Positions 44,861 to 54,557 of a stretch of 64,000 nucleotides of DNA are shown here, piece after piece. The stretch lies in the NCBI RefSeq assembly GCF_947495665.1, contig NZ_CANLZV010000003.1:1-64000 (forward strand), given 5' to 3'. This DNA comes from an uncultured Sunxiuqinia sp. (GTDB taxonomy: Bacteria; Bacteroidota; Bacteroidia; Bacteroidales; Prolixibacteraceae). The stretch's first letter is position 1; the number at the start of each line of letters is the position of its first letter. The position numbers and the translations under genes were made by a program. Below the pieces are notes generated by a model. It was not told the origin of the DNA. It saw only the letters and a list, made by a program, of their open reading frames with translations, and did not search any database.

Positions 44861-45055
44861 GGATGTAGTTTGTAAATCAGTGACTTTGTTGGTGATAGTC
44901 GGTGCTGACTGTCAATTTGGGACGGAAGGTATTGATTTCGCCTGAATAAATAAAAAAATCGATCTCGAAAACCCGCTTGGTTACTTTTTCTTCAACTACA
45001 GCAATTGAATGCATGAATCAAGAGGACTTTTTAGGAGCCATTCCTGGTTCATTTT

Positions 45056-45072
45056 TGTAGAAACTTTCTACA
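45056..45072. promoter_or_regulatory. 17-bp perfect dyad, possible operator
   Basis: TGTAGAAA and TTTCTACA arms around a single central C. The symmetry and length fit a dimeric regulator site. It lies about 190 bp upstream of the small exported protein gene. Confidence 0.4.
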
Positions 45073-45194
45073 GCGTAATGGGTAATCCACATGCTTGAAT
45101 TTTCAATTAAGGCTTATGTATTTGTGTTTGGCATCCTTGTAGTGTTTTGTTTGTGAGTGTTTTGGGGTATTTTTGGTTTTCTGGCTTCTTTTTT

Positions 45195-45209
45195 TGGCAC
45201 ACTTATTCC
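45195..45209 (+). promoter_or_regulatory. Weak sigma-54-like promoter candidate
   Basis: TGGCAC at 45195-45200 matches the -24 element. The -12 position reads TTCC in place of TTGC, with the right 10-bp spacing from GG. It is 56 bp before the ATG at 45266, and a sigma-54 regulator gene lies nearby at 45784. One core base is wrong, so this is tentative. Confidence 0.25.
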
Positions 45210-45265
45210 TTATAAGAAGGTCATAGAAACAATTATAAATGTAAAATCCTTAAAAATTAGAAGCT

Positions 45266-45592
45266 ATGAAAAAAGGAATGATAATTACAGCAGCCGTAGT
45301 GGTAATGGGAATGAGTATGCCAGCTGGCCTTATGGCCGCAAACGCACAACAGTTTGCAACAGTTGCACAGGAAGAGGTAACTTACGAAGAAATGGAAGTG
45401 GAAAACCTGCCTGAAGCAGTCACCAAGGCAATTTCGGATGGTTATGCCGATTATACGCTGGCTAAAGCTTATCAGGGATCTGATGGTAGTTACAAAGTAA
45501 AGTTAACCAAAGATGATGAAAAGGTTGCTGTTTTCTTCAATGCCAGTGGCGAGTTCCTGAAAATTGAAACGGTTGAAGACCCTATGGAATAA
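45266..45592 (+). CDS. Small exported PepSY-like protein
   Basis: A 108-residue protein with a signal peptide (MIITAAVVVMGMSMPAGLMAANA) and a mature part of about 80 residues. It contains ENLPEAVTKAISDGYADYTL followed by KAYQGSDGSYKVKLTKDDEK and VAVFFNASGEFLKIE. This is the single PepSY-like (beta-lactamase-inhibitor-like) unit common in small Bacteroidota periplasmic proteins. Function is not known. A good terminator follows, so it is a one-gene unit. Confidence 0.75.
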   Translation: MKKGMIITAAVVVMGMSMPAGLMAANAQQFATVAQEEVTYEEMEVENLPEAVTKAISDGYADYTLAKAYQGSDGSYKVKLTKDDEKVAVFFNASGEFLKIETVEDPME

Positions 45593-45644
45593 ACGAAAAG
45601 TAAATCATCAATTCGATGAATGCTGGTCATTGTTGACCAATTTG

Positions 45645-45689
45645 AACCCTTATCAAGAAGAAGAAATTCTGATTGATAAGGGTTTTTTT
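45645..45689 (+). terminator. Intrinsic terminator after the PepSY-like gene
   Basis: AACCCTTATCA (45645-45655) pairs with TGATAAGGGTT (45674-45684), 11 bp, and is followed by T6. Confidence 0.85.
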
Positions 45690-45783
45690 ATAAACCTTTT
45701 AGTCGGTGAATACTTATAACAGAGTAGACAATTAAGCGAGGAAAGACTCGTTTAAGCAAGATGAAAACGCATGATGAAAATTT

Positions 45784-47124
45784 ATGGCAAGCATTCTTAT
45801 AATAGATGATGATGTAACTTATGGTTTGATGCTGAAAACACTGTTGGAGAAGAATAACTATGAAGTAACAACGGTGGCCTCGCCTGTTGAGGTGAAGCAA
45901 CTGATTCGGAACAACCGCTTCGATGTGGTGTTGACTGATCTGCGGATGCCGGATATCAGTGGGATGGAACTTATTCACCTGGTGAAAAAGCAAGCGCCTC
46001 AAACACAGATTGTAATGATGACCGGTTATGCCGACATTGCCACAGCCATTGAGTCCATCAAAAAGGGAGCATTTAGTTATATTCCCAAGCCTTTAAGTCC
46101 GGATGAACTGTTGAATGTCATCCGGGAAGCCCTGAGCGCTTCGGCTGAAACGAATACAGCGGAGGCGCCTGTTACTGCCAGAGGGCAGCTGGTTGATTAT
46201 CGGGAAGGCGTAAGCAAACCGGCGCGGAAATTACAAGAACATATTGAATTGGTGGCTCCTACGCCCATGTCAGTGCTTATTGTTGGGGAGAGCGGAACCG
46301 GTAAAGAATATGTTGCCAAGTTGATTCATGCCAAAAGTAAGCGTGCCCACAAACCTTTTGTAGCCGTTGATTGTGGAGCCATTCCCAAGGAGTTGGTGGC
46401 CAGTGAGTTTTTCGGTCATGTAAAAGGATCTTTCACCGGAGCAGTGGCCGATAAGGTGGGCTATTTCGAGGCGGCCAATGGGGGCACTTTGTTTCTGGAT
46501 GAAGTGGGCAACCTCAGCTACAACACCCAGATTCAGTTGTTACGCGTTTTGCAGGAGCGGCTGGTAAAGCCGGTAGGCAGCAACAAGGAAACGGCAGTGG
46601 ATGTGCGGGTAGTTGCAGCTACCAACGAACAGCTTACAGAGGCGCAGCAAAAGGGCGATTTTCGCGAAGATTTATACCATCGGCTCAATGAATTTCAAAT
46701 TAGCGTTCCTCCGCTGCGCGAACGACAGGAGGATATTTTGTACTTTGCTCATCATTTTTTGGAACAGTCGAATCAGTATTTAAATAAAGATGTTCGGGGC
46801 TTTGAAAAAAGTCTGGAGACGGTATTGTTAAATTACTCCTGGCCTGGCAACCTGCGCGAGATGAAGAATATTGTAAAACGTGCGACACTTTTAGCCAAGG
46901 GAGACTGGATTACCTGGAATGAAATTCCAACGGAGCTATATGCTGATGCTGAAAGAAGTCAATTTGCTTTGCGCAATGAGCACGATGAAAATCAACTTAT
47001 TTTGAAGGCCTTGAAAGCCACTAACTACAACAAAAGTCAGGCGGCCCGTTTGCTGCAAATTGACCGAAAGACTTTGTACAATAAGTTGAAAGAGCATAAG
47101 ATAATCTTGCCTGAGCGTAAATAA
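45784..47124 (+). CDS. Sigma-54-dependent response regulator (NtrC family)
   Basis: A 446-residue transcription activator. The receiver domain (1-120) has the acidic pocket LIIDDD, phospho-acceptor Asp52 in VLTDLRMPD, Thr80 in MMTGYAD and Lys102 in YIPKPL. The AAA+ domain (about 145-385) has Walker A GESGTGKEYVA near 168, the sigma-54 contact loop as GSFTGA in place of GAFTGA near 216 and Walker B GGTLFLDEVGNL near 237. A Fis-type helix-turn-helix ends the protein (YNKSQAARLLQIDRKTLYNK). It would activate RpoN promoters once phosphorylated. No kinase is adjacent; a convergent HPt protein gene ends 12 bp away. Confidence 0.93.
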   Translation: MASILIIDDDVTYGLMLKTLLEKNNYEVTTVASPVEVKQLIRNNRFDVVLTDLRMPDISGMELIHLVKKQAPQTQIVMMTGYADIATAIESIKKGAFSYIPKPLSPDELLNVIREALSASAETNTAEAPVTARGQLVDYREGVSKPARKLQEHIELVAPTPMSVLIVGESGTGKEYVAKLIHAKSKRAHKPFVAVDCGAIPKELVASEFFGHVKGSFTGAVADKVGYFEAANGGTLFLDEVGNLSYNTQIQLLRVLQERLVKPVGSNKETAVDVRVVAATNEQLTEAQQKGDFREDLYHRLNEFQISVPPLRERQEDILYFAHHFLEQSNQYLNKDVRGFEKSLETVLLNYSWPGNLREMKNIVKRATLLAKGDWITWNEIPTELYADAERSQFALRNEHDENQLILKALKATNYNKSQAARLLQIDRKTLYNKLKEHKIILPERK

Positions 47125-47135
47125 GCCAATCGCTG

Positions 47136-47507
47136 CTAGTCTTCTAAGGATTGCTCTGCTACAAGTGTGCTGAGAAGGGCTTCAATTTGAACGATGGCAT
47201 TCCGGCTCAGGCTTTCCCGTTCCAAACGTGTCAATCGGCCTTCTTCCAGCTGACTTAAAAGAGTAACCACTTCACGGGCTTCCAGCTGTTTAAACAGAGG
47301 CAGCATTTTATGAGCCAGCTCGGTCAGCGCTTGTTCATCGCATTGTTGCAAATGTTGCCTGAAAAGTTCCAGGTTTTGCCGGCTTGATTGCACCAGAGAG
47401 TTCAAAATCAAGCGCAAGCTTTCTGCGTCGCTGTCAGCAAAAGCCTTGATCTTTTCAAGGGTGTAATTGGGCTTTTGATTTTCCATGCTATTCGTTCGTG
47501 TTGTCAT
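47136..47507 (-). CDS. HPt-domain phosphotransfer protein
   Basis: A 123-residue all-helical protein resembling a histidine phosphotransfer domain. The likely phospho-accepting His is in LTELAHKMLPLFKQLEAREV, where the AHKML...L spacing fits HPt helices; the canonical KG after the His is missing. LRLILNSLVQSSRQNLELFR and LLSQLEEGRLTRLE complete the bundle. An in-frame ATG at 47486 (MENQKPNYTLEK) is an alternative start. It is convergent with the sigma-54 regulator, which could be its phosphorylation target in a relay from a hybrid kinase elsewhere; this link is inference. Confidence 0.7.
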   Translation of the reverse strand: MTTRTNSMENQKPNYTLEKIKAFADSDAESLRLILNSLVQSSRQNLELFRQHLQQCDEQALTELAHKMLPLFKQLEAREVVTLLSQLEEGRLTRLERESLSRNAIVQIEALLSTLVAEQSLED

Positions 47508-47761
47508 AATTCCTGCTGTCTTTTTTTACGTTTGGTTAAAACGTGTTCGTGATGATAACAAGTTGCGTGAACTGATTGTTAATTCGGGCGCTTTTTCAGC
47601 TTATTTTATGCTCTTTGAAGTAACTTGTTTGACGCCTCACGTATAATTTGAAGAGCACAGATCTGCCACTTTTTATTGGGTCATTTCAGCGTCGGGACGA
47701 TAATGTTTTTGGTTTGTTTTTTCTTCAGTGACAGCTGAATCGACTGAATGTACTGTCCAGG
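47508..47761. other. Intergenic region upstream of the DUF190 gene
   Basis: AT-rich 254 bp between divergent genes. I looked for a fluoride (crcB) riboswitch pattern because DUF190 and enolase follow, and saw none. No coding frame. Confidence 0.4.
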
Positions 47762-48172
47762 ATGAGTGAGACAGGATCAATTAGCGTTATTCCAAAAACT
47801 TCGATTATGAAAGGTAAGGCCAGTTTATTAAAAGTATATATATCAGAATTCGATAAAATAGGAGCAGTTCCTTTGTATGAAGAAATTGTTACTGAGGCGC
47901 GTAACCGTGGGTTAGGAGGAGCAACTGTGCACCGGGGAATTCTTTCCTTTGGTGCGAGTCACTCCATTCATTCTATGAAAATGTTTGCTTTGTCAAGTCA
48001 TCTGCCCGTTGTTGTTGAAGTGGTTGATACAGATGATACTATCAAAGAGTTTGCCGATCGGGTTGTTGAGTTGATTGAACAATCCAAAAGGGGAGCCTTG
48101 GTTATCATTCAGCCGGTTGATGTTGTGCACTACAAGCCAGGAGAAAAGTATAACCAGTTTAAGACCTTTTAA
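47762..48172 (+). CDS. DUF190 (PII-like) protein
   Basis: A 136-residue protein of the DUF190 family, a small PII-like fold. Typical pieces are LLKVYISEFDKIGAVPLYEE, ARNRGLGGATVHRGILSFG, the HSIHSMKMFALSSHLPVVVE strand and ADRVVELIEQSKRGALVIIQ. DUF190 genes often sit beside crcB fluoride channel genes, and here the next gene is enolase, the classic fluoride target; no crcB is in the window. The frame begins at 47762 but the ATG at 47807 (MKGKASLLKVY) sits right before the conserved part and may be the true start. A nucleotide-sensing role is inferred only from the fold. Confidence 0.82.
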   Translation: MSETGSISVIPKTSIMKGKASLLKVYISEFDKIGAVPLYEEIVTEARNRGLGGATVHRGILSFGASHSIHSMKMFALSSHLPVVVEVVDTDDTIKEFADRVVELIEQSKRGALVIIQPVDVVHYKPGEKYNQFKTF

Positions 48173-48369
48173 CTGTTTGTTATTTCGGTTATTCTGTTGC
48201 TTTTTAGGCGACCAGATGAGGCTTTTTATACTTTTTCGGTCATATGATCAGAGTTCGTTTTTGTTAAAACCACAGTAGAATGGGAAACGAGGCAGTGTTG
48301 AGCTGATTTTACTGGTTAAATTTAGGTTATCCATAGTAGGTAGACCTCTTAATTCTCGGTCGGATTTTG

Positions 48370-48377
48370 TACCTTTG
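48370..48377 (+). promoter_or_regulatory. -7 promoter element of eno
   Basis: TACCTTTG matches TAnnTTTG exactly and leaves a leader of about 67 bases before the ATG. It shows that enolase can be transcribed apart from the DUF190 gene. Confidence 0.55.
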
Positions 48378-48447
48378 CCAAGGTTTTTTTAAGGTTTCTA
48401 AAAATCAGAAATTTAAGATAATTACTAAGTTTAATTCAAAACCATAA

Positions 48448-49752
<1,305 letters not shown>

Positions 49753-49774
49753 TTTTTACGACTGAATAGTATGG

Positions 49775-49808
49775 AAGCCACTTTCTGAAAAGAGAGTGGC
49801 TTTTTTTA
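49775..49808 (+). terminator. Intrinsic terminator after eno
   Basis: AAGCCACT pairs with AGTGGCTT (49775-49782 and 49795-49802), with an inner TCT/AGA, then T7. Confidence 0.88.
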
Positions 49809-49900
49809 TTGTGTAAAATGATTGTCCGTACGAATCTTTTGGCACTGCCAATTGATGCCGTTGAGGGGCTTACTTCAATGTATGATTATTGAATGAAAGC

Positions 49901-52009
49901 CTAGTTGACAGCGGGTTTTACTCGTACTTTTCGGGAGCTTTTCAGTTTAGGGTGGTGGATTTCCGGATTGAATAAGGTCAGTGTCAAACAAAAACGGCTG
50001 CCATTGCCCGGACTGCTTTGTACTTTGATTTCACCGTTCAGAGCTATGGTAAATTCCTTACAAACGGTTAAGCCCAAACCCGAACTTTTCTCGCCCTCAG
50101 TTCCCGGCGTAATCTTTGCCCGGTCAACCTGAAACAGGATAGGAAGTTTTTCAGGAGGGATGCCAATCCCGGAATCCTGGATGCAAAGCTCAGCAACGCG
50201 ATCGCCGGAACAGTAGCTTAACCGGATTGTGCCTTCTTTAGGAGTGAATTTAACGGCGTTGTTGATCAGGTTGCGGCAGATGGTTCTCAGCATATTTCGG
50301 TCAGCCCAAACCTGCACATCTTCCACGTCTTCGCAAACTAAACGAATGGCTTTTGTTTGCGCAATTGGCAGGTACAGGTCAAAGCATTCTTCAACAATTT
50401 CCTGTAAACTAACCTTCTCAAAGAACGGGCTTAAGCCCTCCGACTGGCTTTTTGCCCAGTTTAGCAGGTTGTCGGTTAACTCTAAAACCTGATCATTTTT
50501 TTGCTCCATCATTTGAGCAACGGTTTCCAGATCGTCGTAACGTTTGTCTTCCAGGTAGAAACCAATGAGTTTGGCAACATTGGCAATGGATACCAACGGG
50601 CTGCGTAAATCATGGGCAATAATTCCAAACAGCTTATTTTGCGTATCAATCGATTTTTGCAATTTTTCATTCTGATCCGAGATCTGATTGTTCTGTTTCA
50701 GAATGCGTTTACCTTGCACTTGTAAAAGCCGGTTTACCTTGCGGTAGTAATAATAGAAGTAAATGAAAATAGCCAGGATGCCCGAAACTAAGAAAATGAC
50801 AATGAACAGGTAGTTTCGCTGGGCGCGTTGAATGTATAGTTCATCTTCCTTCAGCTGATTGTCCTGCTCAAGCAAGGTGATTTGGGTATTCTTTTTCTCG
50901 GTTTCGTATTGCTTTTCAAGTTCCAGGATTTTTTCGGTGGTTTCAAGTTGATAGATGGTGTCGTTGAGCTGGCGGAAAAGATCCATGTAGTTAAGGGCCT
51001 TATCTAGATCCTCAACCGATTGGGTTTCGTACCCACGCCCCCAATAGTTGAGGTAAAGGTTTTTATAATTACCCAGGATCGATTTTTTGTGATCGATTGC
51101 TTTGGCGATTTCCAGCGCTTTTAAAAAATAAACTTCAGCCTTGGAGTATTGATCCTGATCTACCTGGATTGCTCCCAACACCCGGTAACAACGTTCAATT
51201 TGCGTTTGATCTCCAATCGTCATATAAGCTTCCAACGACTGATTGATGTAGTCTTCAGCTTGCTGATAGCGCTTTTGCCGGTAATACAAGGCCCCCAGGT
51301 TATAGGTAATTGATGCCAGATTGGCTGGGTGGTCAGCTTTTTTAATTTCCTGGTACGCTTTGCTGTAAAGTGCTTCGGTTTTGTCATATTTCCGTTGTAC
51401 CGCATACACATTGCCTTGATTCATGAAAAGGCTGAAGCGCTGAAGAGGAGTTAACTGGAAAAAATAGTTTTCTTCCAACTGGCTGAAATAACTTAAAGCC
51501 ACATCATAATTCTTCATTTTCCGATGAACCATACCCAAGTTATTTAAAATACTAAAGCGAAGGTCAATGGCATCGGTGCTCGTTAATAGTTTTTGGGCAG
51601 CAATCAAATGCTCAATGGCAAGCTTAAAGTTGTAATCATCCTGAAAATTACTGGCTAGCTGAATGTGTGTTTCAATTTCTGCAATCCGGTTAACCTGTTG
51701 TTGGGTTTGGCCTAATAGCTGATTCAGGATGGTATAAGCGGTATCTTTTTTCCCAGCCTGGTAATAGGCTTTGCCCTGGATCAGTTGGGTTTCCCAAATT
51801 CCCTGCTGATAATCGATTGTTGTTGCTTTTTGGAAAATCTCCTGCCCTAAGAGTAGCGCGCTGTCCAGGTTGCGATTGGTCAGTTCATCAAGTTGTTGCA
51901 GTAAATGGTTGATCTCAGTTGTGTCAGCCTGCTTTATTCCGGGAACTTGAGCGTAAGTGTCCGTCAAGCCCAGAAAGAGTAGTAAGGATAGAAAGCATTG
52001 CTTTGGCAT
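49901..52009 (-). CDS. TPR-containing sensor histidine kinase
   Basis: A 702-residue kinase of a type common in Bacteroidota. A signal peptide (FLSLLLFLGLTDTYAQ) exports the N-terminal sensor of about 370 residues, made of TPR-like units (NLGMVHRKMKNYDVALSYF, YNLGALYYRQKRYQQAEDY, RVLGAIQVDQDQYSKAEVYF). A coiled segment (QLETTEKILELEKQYE) leads to the helix YLFIVIFLVSGILAIFIYFY near 405. The HisKA His is in IIAHDLRSPLVSIANVAK; the HATPase boxes are NLINNAVKFT, IQDSGIGIPPEKLP and SSGLGLTVCKEF. There is no fused receiver, and no regulator is adjacent. The ATG at 52009 (MPKQCFLSL) is preferred over 52018. It is convergent with eno. Confidence 0.9.
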   Translation of the reverse strand: MPKQCFLSLLLFLGLTDTYAQVPGIKQADTTEINHLLQQLDELTNRNLDSALLLGQEIFQKATTIDYQQGIWETQLIQGKAYYQAGKKDTAYTILNQLLGQTQQQVNRIAEIETHIQLASNFQDDYNFKLAIEHLIAAQKLLTSTDAIDLRFSILNNLGMVHRKMKNYDVALSYFSQLEENYFFQLTPLQRFSLFMNQGNVYAVQRKYDKTEALYSKAYQEIKKADHPANLASITYNLGALYYRQKRYQQAEDYINQSLEAYMTIGDQTQIERCYRVLGAIQVDQDQYSKAEVYFLKALEIAKAIDHKKSILGNYKNLYLNYWGRGYETQSVEDLDKALNYMDLFRQLNDTIYQLETTEKILELEKQYETEKKNTQITLLEQDNQLKEDELYIQRAQRNYLFIVIFLVSGILAIFIYFYYYYRKVNRLLQVQGKRILKQNNQISDQNEKLQKSIDTQNKLFGIIAHDLRSPLVSIANVAKLIGFYLEDKRYDDLETVAQMMEQKNDQVLELTDNLLNWAKSQSEGLSPFFEKVSLQEIVEECFDLYLPIAQTKAIRLVCEDVEDVQVWADRNMLRTICRNLINNAVKFTPKEGTIRLSYCSGDRVAELCIQDSGIGIPPEKLPILFQVDRAKITPGTEGEKSSGLGLTVCKEFTIALNGEIKVQSSPGNGSRFCLTLTLFNPEIHHPKLKSSRKVRVKPAVN

Positions 52010-52090
52010 GATCACCAAGGATTAGAGAAATATTACATAAGCACAGTGAAAGTTACAAAAAAGGCTTGGTATTATAACGATTGTTTAGAA

Positions 52091-52122
52091 AAAGGTAACC
52101 CGAAATTTGTCAGGTTACCTTT
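52091..52122 (-). terminator. Intrinsic terminator after the 115-residue hypothetical gene
   Basis: On the minus strand AAAGGTAACC (52122-52113) pairs with GGTTACCTTT (52100-52091) around a 12-base loop and runs into TTC. It lies just past the stop at 52141. Confidence 0.75.
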
Positions 52123-52140
52123 ATCGGGTTGGTTCTGGAA

Positions 52141-52488
52141 TTATTCTGATGAATCAATAAAGTCAATATCGGTTTCTTCGTCTGGTGGAGGGCCCATTAG
52201 ACCTTTGGCAACAACTTGCCGGCCCAGGCACTTGATGGTTTGGTACTTGCTTGCAGTTTCCAGCGGAATGCTGACTGACGTGGAGAAAATAGGAGTCTCC
52301 GGTCCATTCATGAGTTGGGTGGTTGTCGATAATTCGATGATGACACCCCAGTAGGCTTTTTCACCCTTTTTGACTTCCTGCTGTGTGATCGAGGAAATGG
52401 TTTGTGTTTTACCGGCTGTCAGAACCACATCCAGCACGTAGTCCTCTGCGGTTTTGCTTAAGCTTAAGTAAGGTTTGTAGCTTTTCAT
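52141..52488 (-). CDS. Hypothetical 115-residue cytoplasmic protein
   Basis: Not recognised. There is no signal peptide or membrane segment. The sequence is rich in Thr, Ser and Lys with alternating hydrophobic residues (YVLDVVLTAGKTQTIS, YWGVIIELSTTTQLM), suggesting beta strands. The C-terminus is acidic with a Pro run (LMGPPPDEETDIDFIDSS). The frame is clean, has its own terminator and is followed by a 286-bp gap upstream, so it looks like a real one-gene unit. It lies on the same strand as the TPR kinase, 131 bp upstream of it. Confidence 0.65.
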   Translation of the reverse strand: MKSYKPYLSLSKTAEDYVLDVVLTAGKTQTISSITQQEVKKGEKAYWGVIIELSTTTQLMNGPETPIFSTSVSIPLETASKYQTIKCLGRQVVAKGLMGPPPDEETDIDFIDSSE

Positions 52489-52774
52489 AAATTCAATTTT
52501 TGGAATTTTTCAGTAGTGAAGTTAAAAAATAATCTGCTTATTTTCTATAAGCCTCTATAAATCTTTTCATTAAATGAAACAAACAGGCTTTTCTTCAATT
52601 TGTTTCTTTCAATGAAAAATAAAATTTGAAAAGCTGTATAGACTGGTTAGCTTACGGATGTAAGCTTTAGATTAAAAATTGACTTTGTGAGGAGCAAAAA
52701 GGAGGGGCTATAAGAAAAAGAAGAGCCCCGAACTTTGTAATAGAACGGTGCTCAACCTTATGTTTGGTGTAGAT
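52489..52774. other. 286-bp AT-rich intergenic region
   Basis: Contains a weak, mismatch-bearing hairpin at about 52720-52756 (GAGC.CCG... with CGG..GCTC) followed on the minus strand by TTCTTTTTC, probably the terminator of the SUMF-domain gene. The rest holds the likely promoter of the hypothetical gene at 52488. No coding frame seen. Confidence 0.45.
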
Positions 52775-53710
52775 TTATTTTACATCAGCAGCACAACGAA
52801 ATCCGGTATTGAAAAGCGATGTTTCGTGTGAGTTGAATGACCGTCCGGAAACGGTAAAACTCGCTTCGCCATTTTGGTCAAAAAAGAAAGAGCCGCCACG
52901 GATTACTTTCACATTTTCATCTTTGCGGAAAGGCATGCTGTTTCCCGGATAGAGCTGATACGTGTCGGCACACCAGTTCCAAACATTGCCGCCCATATCG
53001 GTCAGGCCGGCTTCGTTTTTGCCAAAGGCACCAACGGGCGAAGTCAACCGGTAACCATCTTCATTGCTATTGTGGTTTACCTCGTCACCTTGCCAAACAT
53101 TGGCTTTGTACTGTCCGTTTTTAACGAGCTGGTCGCCCCAGCTGAAACGTTGCTGGTTGTTCTTGCCGCTACGGGCAGCCACTTCCCATTCGGCCTCGGT
53201 GGGCAGTCGTTTGCCGGCCCATGAGGCGTAGGCTTTCGCATCGTTCCAGCTCACATGCGTTACCGGGTGGTTATTGGTAGCTTTATCATGATCCGGCCCC
53301 AAAGGATATTCCCAGTTGGTGCCTTTTTTCAACTCCCATTGATTGGTTGTGAAGTTAAATACGCCGGAATCACCAAACTTTTCAGCTTCTGTTTTATAAC
53401 CAGTAGCCTCAATAAATTGTCGGAACTGCGCCACGGTTACGGGTGATTGGTCGATATAGAAGGCATTGAGGTCAATAGCATGCACCGGTTGTTCATTGGG
53501 CAAGCCCTTATCGCTGCCAATAAAATAGCTTCCGGCAGGAAATTGCACCATGTTGGTGAAATCGGGAGTTGCCTGTTCGGCAACTTGGGCAAGTTCTTGT
53601 TTTGGAGACTCAGGGGCTTGGTTCGTTGCTTGTTTCGAGTTGGTTGAGGAATTACTGCAGGAGGCGATCAGGCATCCGGTAATGGCGATGGTTGCTAATT
53701 GAATTTGCAT
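52775..53710 (-). CDS. SUMF1/FGE-domain lipoprotein without the catalytic cysteine pair
   Basis: A 311-residue envelope protein. The signal has a lipobox (GCLIASC), then a Ser, Asn, Gln rich linker, then an FGE-sulfatase domain: MVQFPAGSYFIGSDKGLPNE near 54, FYIDQSPVTVAQFRQFIEAT near 86, HPVTHVSWNDAKAYASWAGK near 148, RLPTEAEWEVAARSG, LTDMGGNVWNWCADTYQ near 236 and a final NTGFRCAADVK. In active formylglycine-generating enzyme two Cys follow the GGS motif; here that stretch is VIRGGSFFFDQNGEASFTV with none. It therefore probably binds rather than modifies a partner, as in GldJ/GldK-type or other SUMF lipoproteins. No sulfatase gene is nearby. Confidence 0.85.
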   Translation of the reverse strand: MQIQLATIAITGCLIASCSNSSTNSKQATNQAPESPKQELAQVAEQATPDFTNMVQFPAGSYFIGSDKGLPNEQPVHAIDLNAFYIDQSPVTVAQFRQFIEATGYKTEAEKFGDSGVFNFTTNQWELKKGTNWEYPLGPDHDKATNNHPVTHVSWNDAKAYASWAGKRLPTEAEWEVAARSGKNNQQRFSWGDQLVKNGQYKANVWQGDEVNHNSNEDGYRLTSPVGAFGKNEAGLTDMGGNVWNWCADTYQLYPGNSMPFRKDENVKVIRGGSFFFDQNGEASFTVSGRSFNSHETSLFNTGFRCAADVK

Positions 53711-53911
53711 GTTGAGCTTGTAAAAATTGAGCCTAAAATTGCTGAATTCTATTGGTTATTCAAAATAAAAAAACGGCTGATTGGAGCACTTATGCAGGTG
53801 AATCGAGTTGGCGTTTTGACGAAGAAAAGATTGTTTACTTGTCGAATAAATTTTCGTATACCAAAAAGTTGTTGTTCTTTTAGTATTGTAAAACCTTAAA
53901 AACCAAAGATC

Positions 53912-54520
53912 ATGAAACGGAAAGCATTTCTATTGACAGCTATTCTTTTGGTCGCGATATCCGGCTGTGTGATTGTTTCATTCTACCCCTTATATACTGA
54001 AGATGATTTATTTCCCAATGATTTGTTGCTTGGAGAGTGGATGGATTCGGACTCTGCGGTGTGGGCTTTTGAGTTTAATTACAACGGAGAGCATGTGCCT
54101 GAAAACCTCGACAGTACAGCTTATATTTTACGCATTAAGGATGAGGGAGAGGAGGGTTTTTCCAAAGAATCCTTCCTGGTTCACCTGATTAAGCTTGAAG
54201 ACCACTATTTCCTGAATTTTAAACTGGATGATTATTTTGGGAAAGATCCTGATTTTTTCGATATGCATCTGGTGTCTGTCAACAGTTTTGCCCGCTTGAA
54301 GCTGACAGACAAGGGGGCTCAAATCAATTGGTTTGATTTGGAATGGCTGGAAGATTTGATTGAGCAGGACCCAAGCTCAATTGCACATGAAAACAATGGC
54401 GATCGTATTCTGTTGACCGCCAAAACACCAGAACTTCAAAGGTTTGTTCTAAAATATGCCAATTCGGGAGCTGCTTTTGAAAATAGCCTGTCTGCAACAT
54501 TGACCCGGATTGAGAAGTGA
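53912..54520 (+). CDS. Hypothetical lipoprotein
   Basis: A 202-residue protein with a lipoprotein signal (LLTAILLVAISGC, Cys19). The mature part is acidic and rich in aromatic residues: FYPLYTEDDLFPNDLLLGEW near 25, VWAFEFNYN near 50, LEDHYFLNFKLDDYFG near 97. The YPLYTEDDL.....GEW opening recurs in Bacteroidota lipoproteins that I know only as uncharacterised. It has no neighbours in its unit, being divergent from the SUMF gene and convergent with the aminotransferase. No function assigned. Confidence 0.7.
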   Translation: MKRKAFLLTAILLVAISGCVIVSFYPLYTEDDLFPNDLLLGEWMDSDSAVWAFEFNYNGEHVPENLDSTAYILRIKDEGEEGFSKESFLVHLIKLEDHYFLNFKLDDYFGKDPDFFDMHLVSVNSFARLKLTDKGAQINWFDLEWLEDLIEQDPSSIAHENNGDRILLTAKTPELQRFVLKYANSGAAFENSLSATLTRIEK

Positions 54521-54557
54521 TCAGCCCATTGGCTGAATCACCCCGGCATTCCGGGCT

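Larger units (their letters stand above)
44861..45265. other. 405-bp divergent intergenic region
   Basis: Holds a 17-bp dyad at 45056-45072 and a sigma-54-like sequence at 45195-45209, both listed separately. A short frame starting at 45157 runs across the next gene in another frame and is rejected. Otherwise AT-rich with no coding frame. Confidence 0.5.

Noticed and set aside
45157-45414. 85-residue frame overlapping the PepSY-like gene
   Set aside because: It has a weak start and crosses the signal-peptide-bearing gene at 45266 in another frame; the latter has clear family features.
54521-54557. Terminator between the hypothetical lipoprotein and the aminotransferase
   Set aside because: The CCCGG/CCGGG hairpin is short and has no T-run on either strand, so it was not listed.
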